From Atherix ibis (Eukaryota; Arthropoda; Insecta; Diptera; Athericidae): a DNA stretch of 64,000 nucleotides. The notes under the pieces are model-generated. The model had not been told where the DNA came from, did not search any database, and saw only the letters and a list, made by a program, of their open reading frames with translations. The first letter of the stretch is position 1, and each line of letters starts with the position of its first letter. The position numbers and the translations under genes were made by a program. This document shows, in pieces, positions 23,616 through 34,060 of the stretch. The stretch is taken from assembly GCA_958298945.1 (NCBI GenBank), contig OY282607.1, positions 34,691,000 through 34,754,999 on the forward strand, in the 5' to 3' direction.

Positions 23616-24909
23616 CGTGGGCTACTATATATATTTCTGGCCTAATAATGAAAATGCGAATATTTATCAACGAAAAAGGTTTTATTGTTTTTCAAAATAT
23701 TCTCCATCAAGATTTATACACTTTTGCATGCGCTCAAACCAATTTTCGAAGCACTTTTTCCACTCCGATTGAGACACCTCCAAAACATGGTTTTTGAATG
23801 CTTCAACAGCATCTTCTGGCGACGAAAATCGTTGACCACGCATTTTTTTCTTGATGTGTGGGAATAAAAAGAAGTCATTGGGTGCCAAGTCAGGGCTGTA
23901 CGGAGGATGACCCATCAATTCGACGTTTTGTCCGGTCAAAAAGGCGCTGGTTTGAGCCGATGTGTGAGAGCTCGCATTGTCATGGTGCACAATGATTCGA
24001 CTTCTCTTGTTCGTTTTTCGAATTTCTCCGAAGACTTCAGGCAAACAAATGGTGGTGTACCACTCAGAATTGACCGTCCTACGTTGCACAAGCGGAACAG
24101 TCGCCACATGACCAGTTTTGCCAAAGAAACAAGCGACCATTTGCTTCGAAGTGCTTCTTCCACGAACAACTTTCGTTGGATTTGACTCGTCTTGGAAGAC
24201 CCACACGGTCGATTGCTGTTTTGTTTCGGGCTCATACGCATAGATCCATGATTCGTCACCTGTGACGATCTTATAAACGTCTTTTGAAGCACCGCGATCG
24301 TATTTTTTCAGCATTTCTTTACACCAATCCACACGAGCCTTTTTTTGAGCGATTGTCAAATTGTGCGGGATCCAACGAGAACAAACCTTTTTTACGGCCA
24401 GGTGTTCATGCAATATCGAATGTATGCTGGTGGGAGAAATGCCTAGGCATGCCTCTATCTCACGGTATGTCACATGACGGTCTTGCATTATCAGTTCACG
24501 TACGGCATCGATGTTTTCTGGAACAACGGCTGTTTTTGGACGACCTTCACGGAATTCGTCTTTGAGCGAGCGTCGGCCACGATTGAATTCGTTGTACCAG
24601 TTTTTCACAGTGCTATAGGATGGTGCTTCATAGCCATACAAAGATTTAAGTTCATCGATGCACTCTTGTCGTGATAATCCACGTCGAAAGTTGTGAAAAA
24701 TGATCGCACGAAAATGTTCACGAGTTAATTCCATTTTTTTGCCAAATTGATTTTTTCAAGTCACTGTAAACAACACAAATGATAGTCGTACGTCAAAACG
24801 TTCTGAGTACGTTTATGCTAAAAAATGTCAAACTTTCCAATGGAAATGTCAGATCGCACCTGGCAACACTTAGTGTTGCCTAGGCCAGAAATATATATAG
24901 TAGACTACG
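23616..24909 (-). mobile_element. Mariner family B, apparently complete
   Basis: This 1294-bp element is flanked by TA at 23614-23615 and 24910-24911. Its 29-bp ITRs (23616-23644 and 24881-24909) share CTACTATATATATTTCTGG and differ at two positions near the tips. It encodes one uninterrupted transposase on the - strand, with about 146 bp between the start codon and the 5' ITR and 37 bp between the stop and the 3' ITR. It is the only mariner here without an evident lesion. No second copy with this ITR is present in the window. Confidence 0.95.
23682..24734 (-). CDS. Mariner B transposase, intact 350 aa
   Basis: This is a DD34D transposase that binds the element's ITRs and performs cut-and-paste transposition into TA. 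Residues 1-110 form two helix-turn-helix motifs (FHNFRRGLSRQECIDELKS; then VTYREIEACLGIS) joined by a GRPKTAV linker. Then come the mariner linker motif RWIPHNL and three catalytic segments: VTGDESWIYAYEP (first Asp), VHHDNASSHTS (second Asp) and YSPDLAPNDFFLFP (third Asp, 34 residues after the second). It ends GEYFEKQ, the normal C-terminus. The length of 350 aa is typical of mariners (about 330-350). There are no stops, frameshifts or lost key residues. Proteins of this type are often labelled SETMAR-like in insect annotations, but no SET domain is present. Confidence 0.96.
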   Translation of the reverse strand: MELTREHFRAIIFHNFRRGLSRQECIDELKSLYGYEAPSYSTVKNWYNEFNRGRRSLKDEFREGRPKTAVVPENIDAVRELIMQDRHVTYREIEACLGISPTSIHSILHEHLAVKKVCSRWIPHNLTIAQKKARVDWCKEMLKKYDRGASKDVYKIVTGDESWIYAYEPETKQQSTVWVFQDESNPTKVVRGRSTSKQMVACFFGKTGHVATVPLVQRRTVNSEWYTTICLPEVFGEIRKTNKRSRIIVHHDNASSHTSAQTSAFLTGQNVELMGHPPYSPDLAPNDFFLFPHIKKKMRGQRFSSPEDAVEAFKNHVLEVSQSEWKKCFENWFERMQKCINLDGEYFEKQ

Positions 24910-25059
24910 TAGTATGGATGATTCCACACTTTTGTTTGCAAACGTGGCTGTCGATGAACAGATAATATCGTTTTTATAATATGGAATTCTAACAAAGAAA
25001 AGTTCTTCTTTTCATGTAGAACTGTGGGCAATTAGGGCATCAGTTTACACATCGAAAAG

Positions 25060-25600
25060 TTAAAATTTTAGCTACAGTCTTGCAGCCTTGGAGCACATTC
25101 GTGTCTTATTAGTTTGCCCGATTCTTAACTACTTTTGACATTGGTTACTCAACAACCAAAACTTCGTATAACAAATTGTCTGAGGAGAGTCTCTACTATA
25201 TACTATTCTCACTAAAATTCCAAACCAGGTGCATCTACTGACCAAATAGCATTTAAAATCTTTGGCCATTCATAAGCAAACAGATTAAAACAGCAGTGGA
25301 AATTTACGTTACACATATTGGCCAAACAGCAACAGACCAATTTATTTAACAATTATTCTAAAATTTTGGGCACGGAAATTTTTTAAAACCTAGAATGGTC
25401 ATACCGCAATTACCATAATATCCTCTTCATTAGCCAACCTCGTCTCCTTCATGTTATTCCTCTACCGTTCAGATACCATTTCCCATATTTGAAATGAATG
25501 CCACTCAATCTGTTTGTAGTACTCCTTCCTTGAGTAAACAGTTCTTTATCTATAGAACAGTCTTAAATGCTTAATAAAATTTAACAATTTGTAATTGCTC
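25060..25600 (+). mobile_element. Jockey-like LINE 3' remnant
   Basis: Around 25380-25440 a frame reads NGHTAITI, preceded by a region alignable with 7760-7815 (both contain GGTCATACCGCA(A/C)TTACC). This is the degraded RIGHTxLTH motif of the LINE ORF2 tail. A Cys/His-poor remnant of the following segment ends near 25510 (ISHI..EC). Upstream sequence to about 25060 is of moderate complexity and may be more of the same element. It is heavily decayed. Confidence 0.5.
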
Positions 25601-28600
25601 CTCCCAACTTATGTTCGACTCCTTTCAATAGGCAAAGTGAGAATGGTAACCTATACGAAACATGAAGTCACCAAATTGTCTCAAGGTTTGTCGATGTGCT
25701 TTTCATGTGGGATTTTTGAACTTGATCTGAAGATGCTTCTACAAAAAATTCAATTGGTTCAAAAATTATTACTACAAAATGGAAAACAATGCCTACGTCA
25801 TTGCAAGTTGACACATACAGGATATTTTTATATATAAATACATAAGATGTACGTGCATCTAAAAAAATCTAAAAATTAGAAGTTTCCTTTTTATATTATT
25901 TTCAGTTATCAATTCTATATTTTCTTATGAAATTCAGCGCTTATTAATTAAGTTCTGTCTTCTGAAAAATTAACTCTAATTCGGAGAAGATTCTTCAAAT
26001 ATAAAAAGTTTAATAAAGTTTGAACAAGACGATTGGGTTTCTATGAATTTTATGCCTCATTACAATTTCTATTTAAATATTATTCTTAGATTGAAATTTT
26101 ATTTTAAATAATAAAGAAAATTGAAATTATGATTAAATTGACTACTTTCAATAAAATTGAATAAAATTGAATTTTTATTATAAAAAATTAAAAACTTAGT
26201 TTATTAAAATTAACTATTCTAGTATAATTACCTAATATTAATATTTGCTTGGCAGTCGATATTAAAAAATTCTCTACTAAAATTCCTGTTTCGAAAGCTA
26301 CTGGTAATTTAACAAAAATGCATTTGTAGATACTTAACGCTAAGTTTCGAGTTACGAGTATTAACAGAAATTGTGTAGTAATTTCTACTTCTATTTTAAG
26401 TATGTTTAGTTATTAACAAATTTAAAATAGAAAATTGGTACCGCAAATGGTTAAAAAAGAATTTTCAGTGCTTTTTTAACAAAATTTTTAACGCTAAAAA
26501 TCTTCTTTTACCAAATCGAATATAAATTATTTTTTTTCCTTATGAGAATATTTTTTTTAAATGTACAAAATATGTTATATATAAAGAAATTTCGTAGTAA
26601 ATTAATAATTGAACAAATCTTTTTTTTTCTAGCACAATAGACAGAATTAAAAATAAATTTATTGAAAATAAAATAAAGGAACATTTTTTTTAATCAAATA
26701 AAAATTTATATTCTCTAGTTTGAAAGCATGCATAATCAGATTTTTATTGACACGTACTCAGTCGGAAACACCCGTCAAAAAAATTCAATGAGCACAATGA
26801 GTAGATAAATGAAGCAAAAGGACACAAAACATAATATAACTGAATAAATATACTTATAGTATAAAAAGCAGACAATATTAAGTTGTAGGTTACGAACAAT
26901 TGCAGTGTAAAAGGACGAGTTCCCAGTAGAAGTCTATCCAGATTGTGTTCTTTTGCCCAATGAAAAATTTCCCAATATTGTCACAAATAGAACATAAATT
27001 GAATTATATATTGTCGACCAAAATGAAAAACATTTTAAAATAAGATAACAAATATAGTGAAAAATTCTTTAAATAAAAATACATAGCCGTGAAGTGAATT
27101 TTTTTTGTTATATAAACACAGACAAGAAATTTCATATTCTTTTACCCCATATCCTTATTGGAGAATTCTTTATTAAAATTTGTAGCTCAATTGCATTCAT
27201 CGGTTACTGATATACTGTAATGTGACTAGAAAAACCTCTTAGAAGTGTATTTGGAATTTGGAAAAAGATTTGACGTCATTCAACAAGCAACAATAGTAAA
27301 TTTTCACCGAACCTTATTTTCTTTTGTCATTTCAACAGCAGAATATAGTAAAATTAATAAAAAATATTTTGGACGTTTTGACGTTTCTATTATTCTTGCC
27401 TTTTTTATGTTTTTTTTTCTATGATACTTAAAAAAGTCTCACCTTATGTTATTCAAAATATCTTCACCAATAACCAAAATTAACTTTATTTTAATCCTTT
27501 GGCTTATCTACATCTCATTGATGTATAATCTTACGAATACTAATATCATCATTAAAAGATTCCATATTCTGTAAAAAAAAAAGATTTAAAAAAAAATCGC
27601 CGGTAAAAAAACCATCACCAGAATTGCACTGACAAACATTTCTTATGGACTCAATTTTTATTATTTTAAATATTACTATATAAAATTTACTAATTTCAAT
27701 AAGAAGAAAATTGAAAAAGGATCAAAAATGAATATAGAAAAATTTACCATTGATTTTCAATATTAGCTTAGACAAACTTGCTAAAGCTTTTAATGCAATA
27801 TATAAAAAAAATTTCACATGCCTAAAAAAAAATTCTTCTCTTATATAATATATTTCATAAAAGTAGTAGCTTATTGATTATACCATATTTGAATTTAGTT
27901 TTCATATTATTATTAAACTTTTAAAATAAATTATTAAAAATATTTCCGAGGAAGTATTGATAAATTTCAATAATGATTTTTCACATGAAAGCAAATCCGT
28001 TTTTTCTCTTTTTTATTACCAATATTATCTTAGTATTAAAAATTCATTGAATAAATATTACTACCTTTTATTATAAATCTTGGGACTGTCTCATCAATAA
28101 AGTTCAATTTATAAGAAATTCCAAGAATTTTGGAATAAATAAACAATTTTGTTCGGTCGCTTTTAATTTTTTAATTTCTTTCAAGTATATGAATTAATAA
28201 GAAAATTATGAAATTCCAGCATTCTTTGCATTTTTCTATATTTATTTTAATTTTTTCTTCTTTTTTTTTAAGTAAAGAAAATTTTAATTATTAAAAGTTT
28301 GTTTTCGGAGAAAATGAAATTAAATATGAACAGGACTATGAGGTTAAATTGGTTTTTAAAAAAAATTGTGATAATAAATATTTTCTAAAAGCCCAAGCTA
28401 ACAAAAAACAATCTTTTTATAATTGTGAAAATAATTTTCTCTATTAAAATAATGCTCAAAAAAATTAATTATATAATAAATTAAAGCTTTTTCCTCGATT
28501 TTCCTTAAATGTTATTATCGTTTGATAGTGAATATACTCGTACAAATAAAACAAAAATGTGTATAGCTTTAGTGGACACGCATACCCAAAATTTTCTATT

Positions 28601-28803
28601 ATAAATATGGTATATTAAATTTTCAGTTTAAATTATTATTTTAAAATTTTCAGTTACTCATTTCAAATATATAAAATACAAAACCAAAAATTTAACAAAT
28701 ATTATACAATACTAAAATTTTTAGCTTTGAATAATTTTTTTTGGGATATATTGGCTTTTCAAATAATAATTATCGACAATATTCATAAATCATATTAAAG
28801 GCA
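25601..28803. other. AT-rich noncoding stretch
   Basis: The sequence is AT-rich with many homopolymer runs and only short chance frames. An 80-codon frame at 25595-25837 (+) is unassigned. No element or exon is recognised up to the mariner at 28806. Confidence 0.55.
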
Positions 28804-28805
28804 TA

Positions 28806-30044
28806 CGAGGGTCATTCAACAAGTACTTAGCCTACAAAAGAAAAACGAAATTTTTGGCCCAGCGATGCTCTAACTTTTTTAACCCGTCCAAAAAATACAT
28901 TTTCTCGAGGGAAGCAAAATAGGCCTCCGTGGCGACGATGACATCCTCATTCGACCCAAATCTATTCCCGGCGAGTGATTTTTTCAGGTTTGGAAACAAA
29001 AAGTAGTCACAGGGGGCCAAATCTGGAGAGTACGGTGGATGGGGCAGCAATTCGTAGCGCAATTCGACCAATTTGGCCATGGCGACGGCGGAGGTGTGAG
29101 CCGGCGCGTTGTCGTGGTGGAACAGCACTTTTTTCTTCGCAAAGCGGGGCCGCTTTTTCTTCAATTCGACGTCAAATCGGCCCAATAAGTCAGCATAGTA
29201 GCGCCCCGTGATTGTTTTACCCTTCTCGAGGTAATCGATGTGGATCACACCTTGTGAATCCCAGAAAACGGTGGGCATCACCTTTCCGGCCGATCGAACA
29301 GTCTTCGCCTTCTTCGGAGCACGTTCGCCGGGTGAAGTCCACTGTTTCGACTATTCCTTGCTCTCTGGTGTGTACCAGTGAATCCATGTTTCGTCGACGG
29401 TCACGAAACGATGCAAGAACTCCGCTGGATTGCACTGAAACAGCGCCAAACACGTCGCCGATGTGATCTCACGGTTGCGCTTGTTTTCCGGCGTGAGAAA
29501 ACGCGGCACCCATCGCGCCGACAGCTTTCTCATGCCCAGTTCTTCGTGTAGAATATGATGCACCGTTCCTACTGCGATGCCCACAGTCTCAGCTATCTCG
29601 TGAACCTTCATTCGACGGTCTGCCAACACGAGATCATGGACTTTTTTAACGTTTTCCTCCGTAGCAGCCGATTTTGGGGCACCTGGGCGTGGCTCATCAA
29701 AAACCGACGTGCGGCCACGAACAAACTCGTTGAACCGATTCTTGACGTTCGCCATCGAAGGAGAAGAGTCACCATACACAGCATCCAAGCGATCTTTGAT
29801 TTCGCTGCGCGTTTTCCCTTCCAAAAACAAGAATCTAATCACCGAACGATATTGTTCTTTTTCCTTTTTTGTGAAACCGACCGACACGCTCGCTTTCAAA
29901 GGCTCTCAAAACAAAACTAATGAAGGGAATCGACTGAAACTTTGACAGTAGGCTACTAAAAGAATGTACTACACGGTGGTAAATTTTTTTTGTGAAAGCA
30001 GTTCCATCGGGCGGTGAGGCTAAGTACTTGTTGAATGACCTTCG
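28806..30044 (-). mobile_element. Mariner family A, copy 2
   Basis: This 1239-bp element is flanked by TA at 28804-28805 and 30045-30046. Its 28-bp ITRs (28806-28833 and 30017-30044), beginning CGAGGGTCATTCAACAAG, differ at one position. The gene lies on the - strand. It carries two main lesions: a TAG in mid-gene and a deletion of about 50 bp near the 3' end, next to the ITR, which removes the normal C-terminus. The deletion is clear by comparison with copy 3 at 45370-45450. Confidence 0.95.
28832..29899 (-). pseudogene. Mariner A transposase, amber stop and C-terminal loss
   Basis: The N-terminal part (29899-29351, 182 codons) contains the helix-turn-helix motifs, the WVPRFLTPENK linker and the first catalytic Asp (VTVDETWIHWYTPE). 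It stops at a TAG at 29351-29353. The same frame continues without a shift into the catalytic core, with HHDNAPAHTS (second Asp) and YSPDLAPCDYFLFP (third Asp, 34 residues later). The usual start Met before EKEQYRS is AAG here, leaving only the upstream in-frame Met at 29899. The C-terminus is replaced by a short foreign tail because of the 3' deletion. All three catalytic Asp codons survive. Copy 3 has the identical TAG. Confidence 0.93.
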
Positions 30045-30299
30045 TATAATGTTTTTCCTTTTTTTATATTATTTGTCCAGAAGTAAAAATATTGAAGAGT
30101 TTACTGCTGAAAATTTATTACTCGATTTAGCTTTCTAATTTAGTAAAAGTCCTAATTTGGATTAAAAAATATTTACATACTAAAACAAATATTCTAAAAA
30201 GTTGTTTGGATTTTTTCTTGAAAAAAATATCCAAACTAAAACGAAGTCATCGTATTATTTATTTAAAATTAATATTACAATTTTAACGCTCCCCTTTTA

Positions 30300-30650
30300 T
30301 GAGAAACTGCCGGAACTTGAGCCCAACTGACAAAAAGTAAAGCAGAAACGTATTCTGAATACCTTATTTACTCCAAATGGTCGCATACTAGACAGAACTC
30401 ATACTTTTAACATCGAGACTACGTATAAACTGATTTATTTGGTTTCCACCTCTAATACTCCACTATCCCTAGCAGTATCATTGAGTCATCGATATCATTG
30501 CATCATCGTCTTTAGAAAGAAGAGTATTGTACTCTTGTGTTTGGAGATATAAGTCAATCCTTTGATCAAGTCTGGCATCCGAGCTTGCTCTGGATGTTTA
30601 AGAGAATTCTTCCTTCTATAGGTTTTCGAATCAGAGTGATATGATTTCTT
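30300..30650 (+). mobile_element. Jockey-like LINE RT remnant
   Basis: Near 30550-30640 the + frame reads GDISQSFDQVWHPSLLWMF, followed by KRILPS. This is the jockey RT block containing the first catalytic Asp (consensus DVSQAFDxVWHxGLL). Upstream, around 30340-30380, a LFTPNG trace fits the linker before the RT domain (VFTPN). The two pieces are closer than in an intact element and in different frames, so the copy is deleted as well as mutated. It abuts the DUF4817-type transposon remnant on its right. Confidence 0.65.
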
Positions 30651-30689
30651 TTTTTAAAAAAGCACACTAATTGTTAAGAAAATTCAAAT

Positions 30690-31075
30690 TTTTTTTTATT
30701 TAATGTAAAGTACAATCGATACAATAATCAAATGGCCTCAACAACTTCTTTTGCAGGAACGAATTCCATGAACCCAATTTTCGAGCACTTTTTCAACTAA
30801 ATCAAGTCGTATGTCATGAATAACATGTTCAATATTGACTTCAAAAGCTTGAAGAGAGTCTGGTTTATTGCTAAAGACCAATGACTTCAAATAATCCCAT
30901 AAGAATTAGTTTAATGGTGTTCAATCACAACATCTTGGAGGCCATTCAATGTCACAATTTCTTCAAATAATAGAATCTCCAAACTTTTCTCGACGAATAG
31001 CGAGCACAGTTGGACGATTCTTACGACCGTAAAATGGCAAACGCGCACGAAAAGTTGCAATTAGAGAACGATTAT
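30690..31075 (-). pseudogene. DUF4817-type Tc1/mariner-like transposase remnant
   Basis: On the - strand, 31070 to about 30960 encodes the end of the N-terminal domain (RARLPFYGRKNRPTVLAIR). After a stop and an apparent internal deletion, 30955-30700 encodes the C-terminal part: EWPPRCCD, LKSLVFSNKPDS, IRLDLVEKVLENW. This arrangement is known from a widespread insect transposase family with a DUF4817 N-terminal helix-turn-helix and a DDE domain (WPPRSxDLTPxDFFLWG). Several stops interrupt it and the middle, with the first two catalytic acids, is missing. ITRs were not identified. Confidence 0.7.
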
Positions 31076-31589
31076 TTTGATAATAAAATTTAATAATTTG
31101 TAAACATTATTCTTGCATATATCTCTTCATGATAAAATTGTAAACATTAATGAATACAATAAAAAAAAAGACAGATCATGACATATTACAAATGGCCGAA
31201 ACGTTACTTAAAAATCATATCACTCTTATTGGAAAAGCCTATATATATTACTTGAAACTTAAATCATTCATTATAAGTCTGCATTTCCAAGTAAATAAAG
31301 CTAACGAACACTCGAATGACTCTTTGATAATCGCTGGTATTCCGTAAAACACCATTCCTGTGCCCCCCATCTTCTATCAAATTTATATAACCGATATACC
31401 ACTCTGAGCTAACGTCGTCTTTTTTACATATACTAATTAGAAGCCCTAAATTAATCAGAGCTAGTTGACCAAATAGAGAATATAAGAGAACCAACGCAAA
31501 TGTGGCTCCGTAACGTTTACTCTCTTCCGTAGCCATGCTCTCCCATATATCTGAATGATAGTTTCAAACCACAAAACATTACACATATA
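31076..31589. other. Unassigned spacer
   Basis: This is moderately AT-rich DNA between two transposons. A 90-codon frame on the - strand (31264-31536) contains SSEWYIGYINLIEDGG and a hydrophobic N-terminal part. I could not relate it to any family. It may be a transposon fragment. Confidence 0.4.
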
Positions 31590-32845
31590 ACAGTTCGGCT
31601 GAAAAGTTTATAAGGTAACACAGTAGAAATATTTTTTTTTGCAAAATTCATTTTTATTATTCAACATAGTTGCCTTCGAGGGCGATTCAGCGATTATAGC
31701 GATCTTCCAACTTTTCGATACTATTTTTATAGTACTCTTTCGGTTTTGCCTCAATATAGGCCTCAGTTTCGGCAATCACTTCATCATCGGTCTTAAATTT
31801 CTTGCCAGCGAGCATTCTCTTGAGGTCTGCAAACAGGAAAAAGTCGCTGGGGGCCAGATCTGGAGAATACGGTGGATGGGGCAGCAATTCGTAGCCTAAT
31901 TCATTGAGTTTGACCATCGTTTTCATCGACTTGTGACACTTTTTTCTTCTTCAAATGAGGCCGTTTCTTAGCGATTTCTTTCTTCAAACGATCCAGTAAC
32001 GCTATATAATAGTCGCTGTTGATCGTCTGTCCCTTCTGGAGATAGTCAATGAATATTATACCATGCGCATCCCAAAATACAGACGACATCACCTTGCCAG
32101 CCGACTGTTGCGTCTTTCCACGCTTTGGATTCGGTTCGTCGCTCGCTCTCCACTCTGCCGACTGCCGATTGAACTCTGGAGTGTAGTGACGGAACCATGT
32201 TTTATCCATTGTCACATATCGACGCAAAAATTCGGGTTTATTGCGCTTGAACAGCTCCAAACACTGCTCAGAATCATCAACACGTTGTTGTTTTTGGTCC
32301 ATAGTGAGCTCACGCGGCACCCACTTTGCACACAGCTTTCGCATGCCCAAATATTCATGCACGATATGTCCAGCACGCTCTTTTGATATCTTCAGAGTCT
32401 CAGCTATCTCGCTCAACTTCACTTTACGGTCATTTAAAATTATTTTGTGGATTTTTTTGATGTTTTCTGCCGTAACCACCTCTTTTGGGCGTCCACTGCG
32501 TTCTGCATCAACTGTGCTCAAACGACCAGTTCGAAATTGACGAAACCAATATTCCACAGTTGAAATAGCTGGAGCAGAGTCCGGATAACGTTTGTCAAAC
32601 CATACTTTGGTTTCCACTGTATTTTTTTTCATCAAAAAGCAATGCTTTATCAATACACGAAATTCGTCTTTATCCAATTTTTTTCCAATAACAAAAGTTG
32701 CTTCACTCAAAATGCTATATCTCACGAACCAATCGACCGATTGCTGTCAAATTTTGACAGGAATCATTTGAAGGATGGTGCTTTGTGATAATTAAGTAGA
32801 GGCGCCATCTAAACGTCAACCTTATAAACTTTTCAGCCGAACTGT
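31590..32845 (-). mobile_element. Mariner family C
   Basis: This 1256-bp element is flanked by TA at 31588-31589 and 32846-32847. Its 27-bp ITRs are perfect (31590-31616 and 32819-32845), beginning ACAGTTCGGCTGAAAAGT. They differ completely from families A, B, D, E and F. The transposase gene is on the - strand and is broken. The perfect ITRs suggest a younger insertion than the gene damage alone would imply. Confidence 0.95.
31655..32725 (-). pseudogene. Mariner C transposase, second catalytic Asp deleted
   Basis: The N-terminal part (32725-31901) encodes DKDEFRVLIKHCFL, both helix-turn-helix motifs, a GRPKEVV linker, RKLCAKWVPRELT and the first catalytic Asp in a changed context (VTMDKTWF, Lys replacing the usual Glu). 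At about 31926-31950 a small deletion removes the second Asp segment (the HxDNA block) and shifts the frame, giving a foreign tail. The second part (from 31926) resumes with YSPDLAPSDFFLF, carrying the third Asp. It is cut short by TGA at 31687-31689, where the family usually has Cys; the next codons still read IALEGN. It cannot be catalytically active. Confidence 0.93.
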
Positions 32846-32847
32846 TA

Positions 32848-33144
32848 CAAATGTTTGACATGTAATCTACACACACGACTGAAAAGACTAGATTTTAATA
32901 GACGATATCGACAATTACTTCGACTTTTTGATAAATGTTCTAAGCTAACAATACACATAGGCAGCTTAGCACTTTTAGACAATAACTTATTGAAACCAAA
33001 ATACACTTACGTACTAGAACTCTAGGGCTCTTTTTTTGGATGCTGTATGATTCTCTGAATAGTATTATCCACCGTGGCTTGAAGTCCCTTATGTTCATGA
33101 TATGATTGTTATAAAAAGTTTTCTTTTCTCATTTCCAATCATTC
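32848..33144. other. Unassigned spacer
   Basis: About 300 bp of moderate complexity with no recognisable gene or element. Confidence 0.5.
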
Positions 33145-33518
33145 TGTTACTACGTGGCATGGCTCTGCCGTGTTCTAGAAGTTTCCAGAAAATCGGTTTC
33201 AGAGAGTCTGGATACGAACGCTGCTCACCAGAGAGAGTTTAGTCAAGTTTTAGTTTTAATTAAGTCTGGACAGCGTTTTTAGTTTTAGTTAAGCCTGAAT
33301 AGCAAGAGCAACTGTTTCGATTGTAAATGGTGTTCTGTACACGCTGCGTAATTGTAAATAAATAAAATATTGTGTAGACGCTGCGTAATTTGGAAATAAT
33401 TAAATTTTGTAACATTTATTTGTTGTCTAATAAAGTGTTGTGTAGACGTCTCGTAAATTGCGTACCATTTTTATTTCGTCTATTACGCTATCCATCGAAT
33501 CTATGTTCAAACGTAACA
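33145..33518. mobile_element. Candidate solo LTR
   Basis: This 374-bp segment starts TGTTAC and ends GTAACA, a perfect 6-bp terminal inverted repeat of TG...CA type. Inside are AATAAA near 33358 and three imperfect copies of a GTGTAGACGCTGCGTAAT unit spaced 45-70 bp apart. This is the usual look of an LTR with a 3' end-formation signal. The flanking bases (ATTC before, ATAA after) do not form a clear target duplication, so the boundaries or the identification may be wrong. Confidence 0.4.
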
Positions 33519-33654
33519 ATAATAATACCTTTGTTTGAAAGTTATTCTCCACTTCCTTTCCAATAAACACCCGTTGACAACTTAAGCGTTACGAATCCCG
33601 TGATACTAACTGAGGTGTGGCAAAAAAAGTACAGTAATGAGACTCTTACTTTTA
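33519..33654. other. Unassigned spacer
   Basis: Short stretch between the candidate LTR and the old mariner remnant. Nothing is recognised. Confidence 0.5.
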
Positions 33655-34060
33655 CTCTTCGTAGCAGTACGGAAAGCCCTCAACTGAAATCGCCATTAGC
33701 TTCTCGATTGCAGTCCTTTGGATGTTATCGAAAGTACCAAGATGCTGTCCTTTCACACGATGTGACATCATTTGAATAGGGCGGGAGGCTGGAAAAATAC
33801 TATAATCCATTTTCCAACAAAAACACATTAGAAATGGCCGTTTGACAGGGGAAGTTGTGATGGTGCAGCATCCAAGAGTCTACAATGTCCAATATAACGT
33901 AATGAATCCTTTTACTGAACCTCTAAATTACTTTCTTATAAAAGAACTTGCTTGACATTTTGTTCTGGAGGGATAAATTCCTCTCTCGTTCCACATTTAC
34001 ATCAATTTTGATAGTGAAGGCCTACCTGTGCGAAGTTCGTTCTTGGCCTTCTAAAAAAGC
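33655..34060 (-). pseudogene. Ancient mariner transposase fragment
   Basis: On the - strand the frames read DSWMLHHHNFPCQTA, then a LPPYSNDVTSCE trace, then RVKGQHLGTFDNIQ and EKLMAISVEGFPYCYEE. In order these match the second-Asp block (LHHDNAPxHTA, with the Asp changed to His), the PPYSPDLAPCD block and the C-terminal block (LKGxxFxxxExIQ...LKAIPxxxFQxCFExW) of mariner-type transposases. Frameshifts separate the blocks. No ITRs could be recognised, consistent with an older insertion than the ITR-bounded copies. Confidence 0.6.

Noticed and set aside
23685..24674. Several + strand frames of 60-93 codons across mariner B
   Set aside because: They are complementary shadows of the intact transposase.
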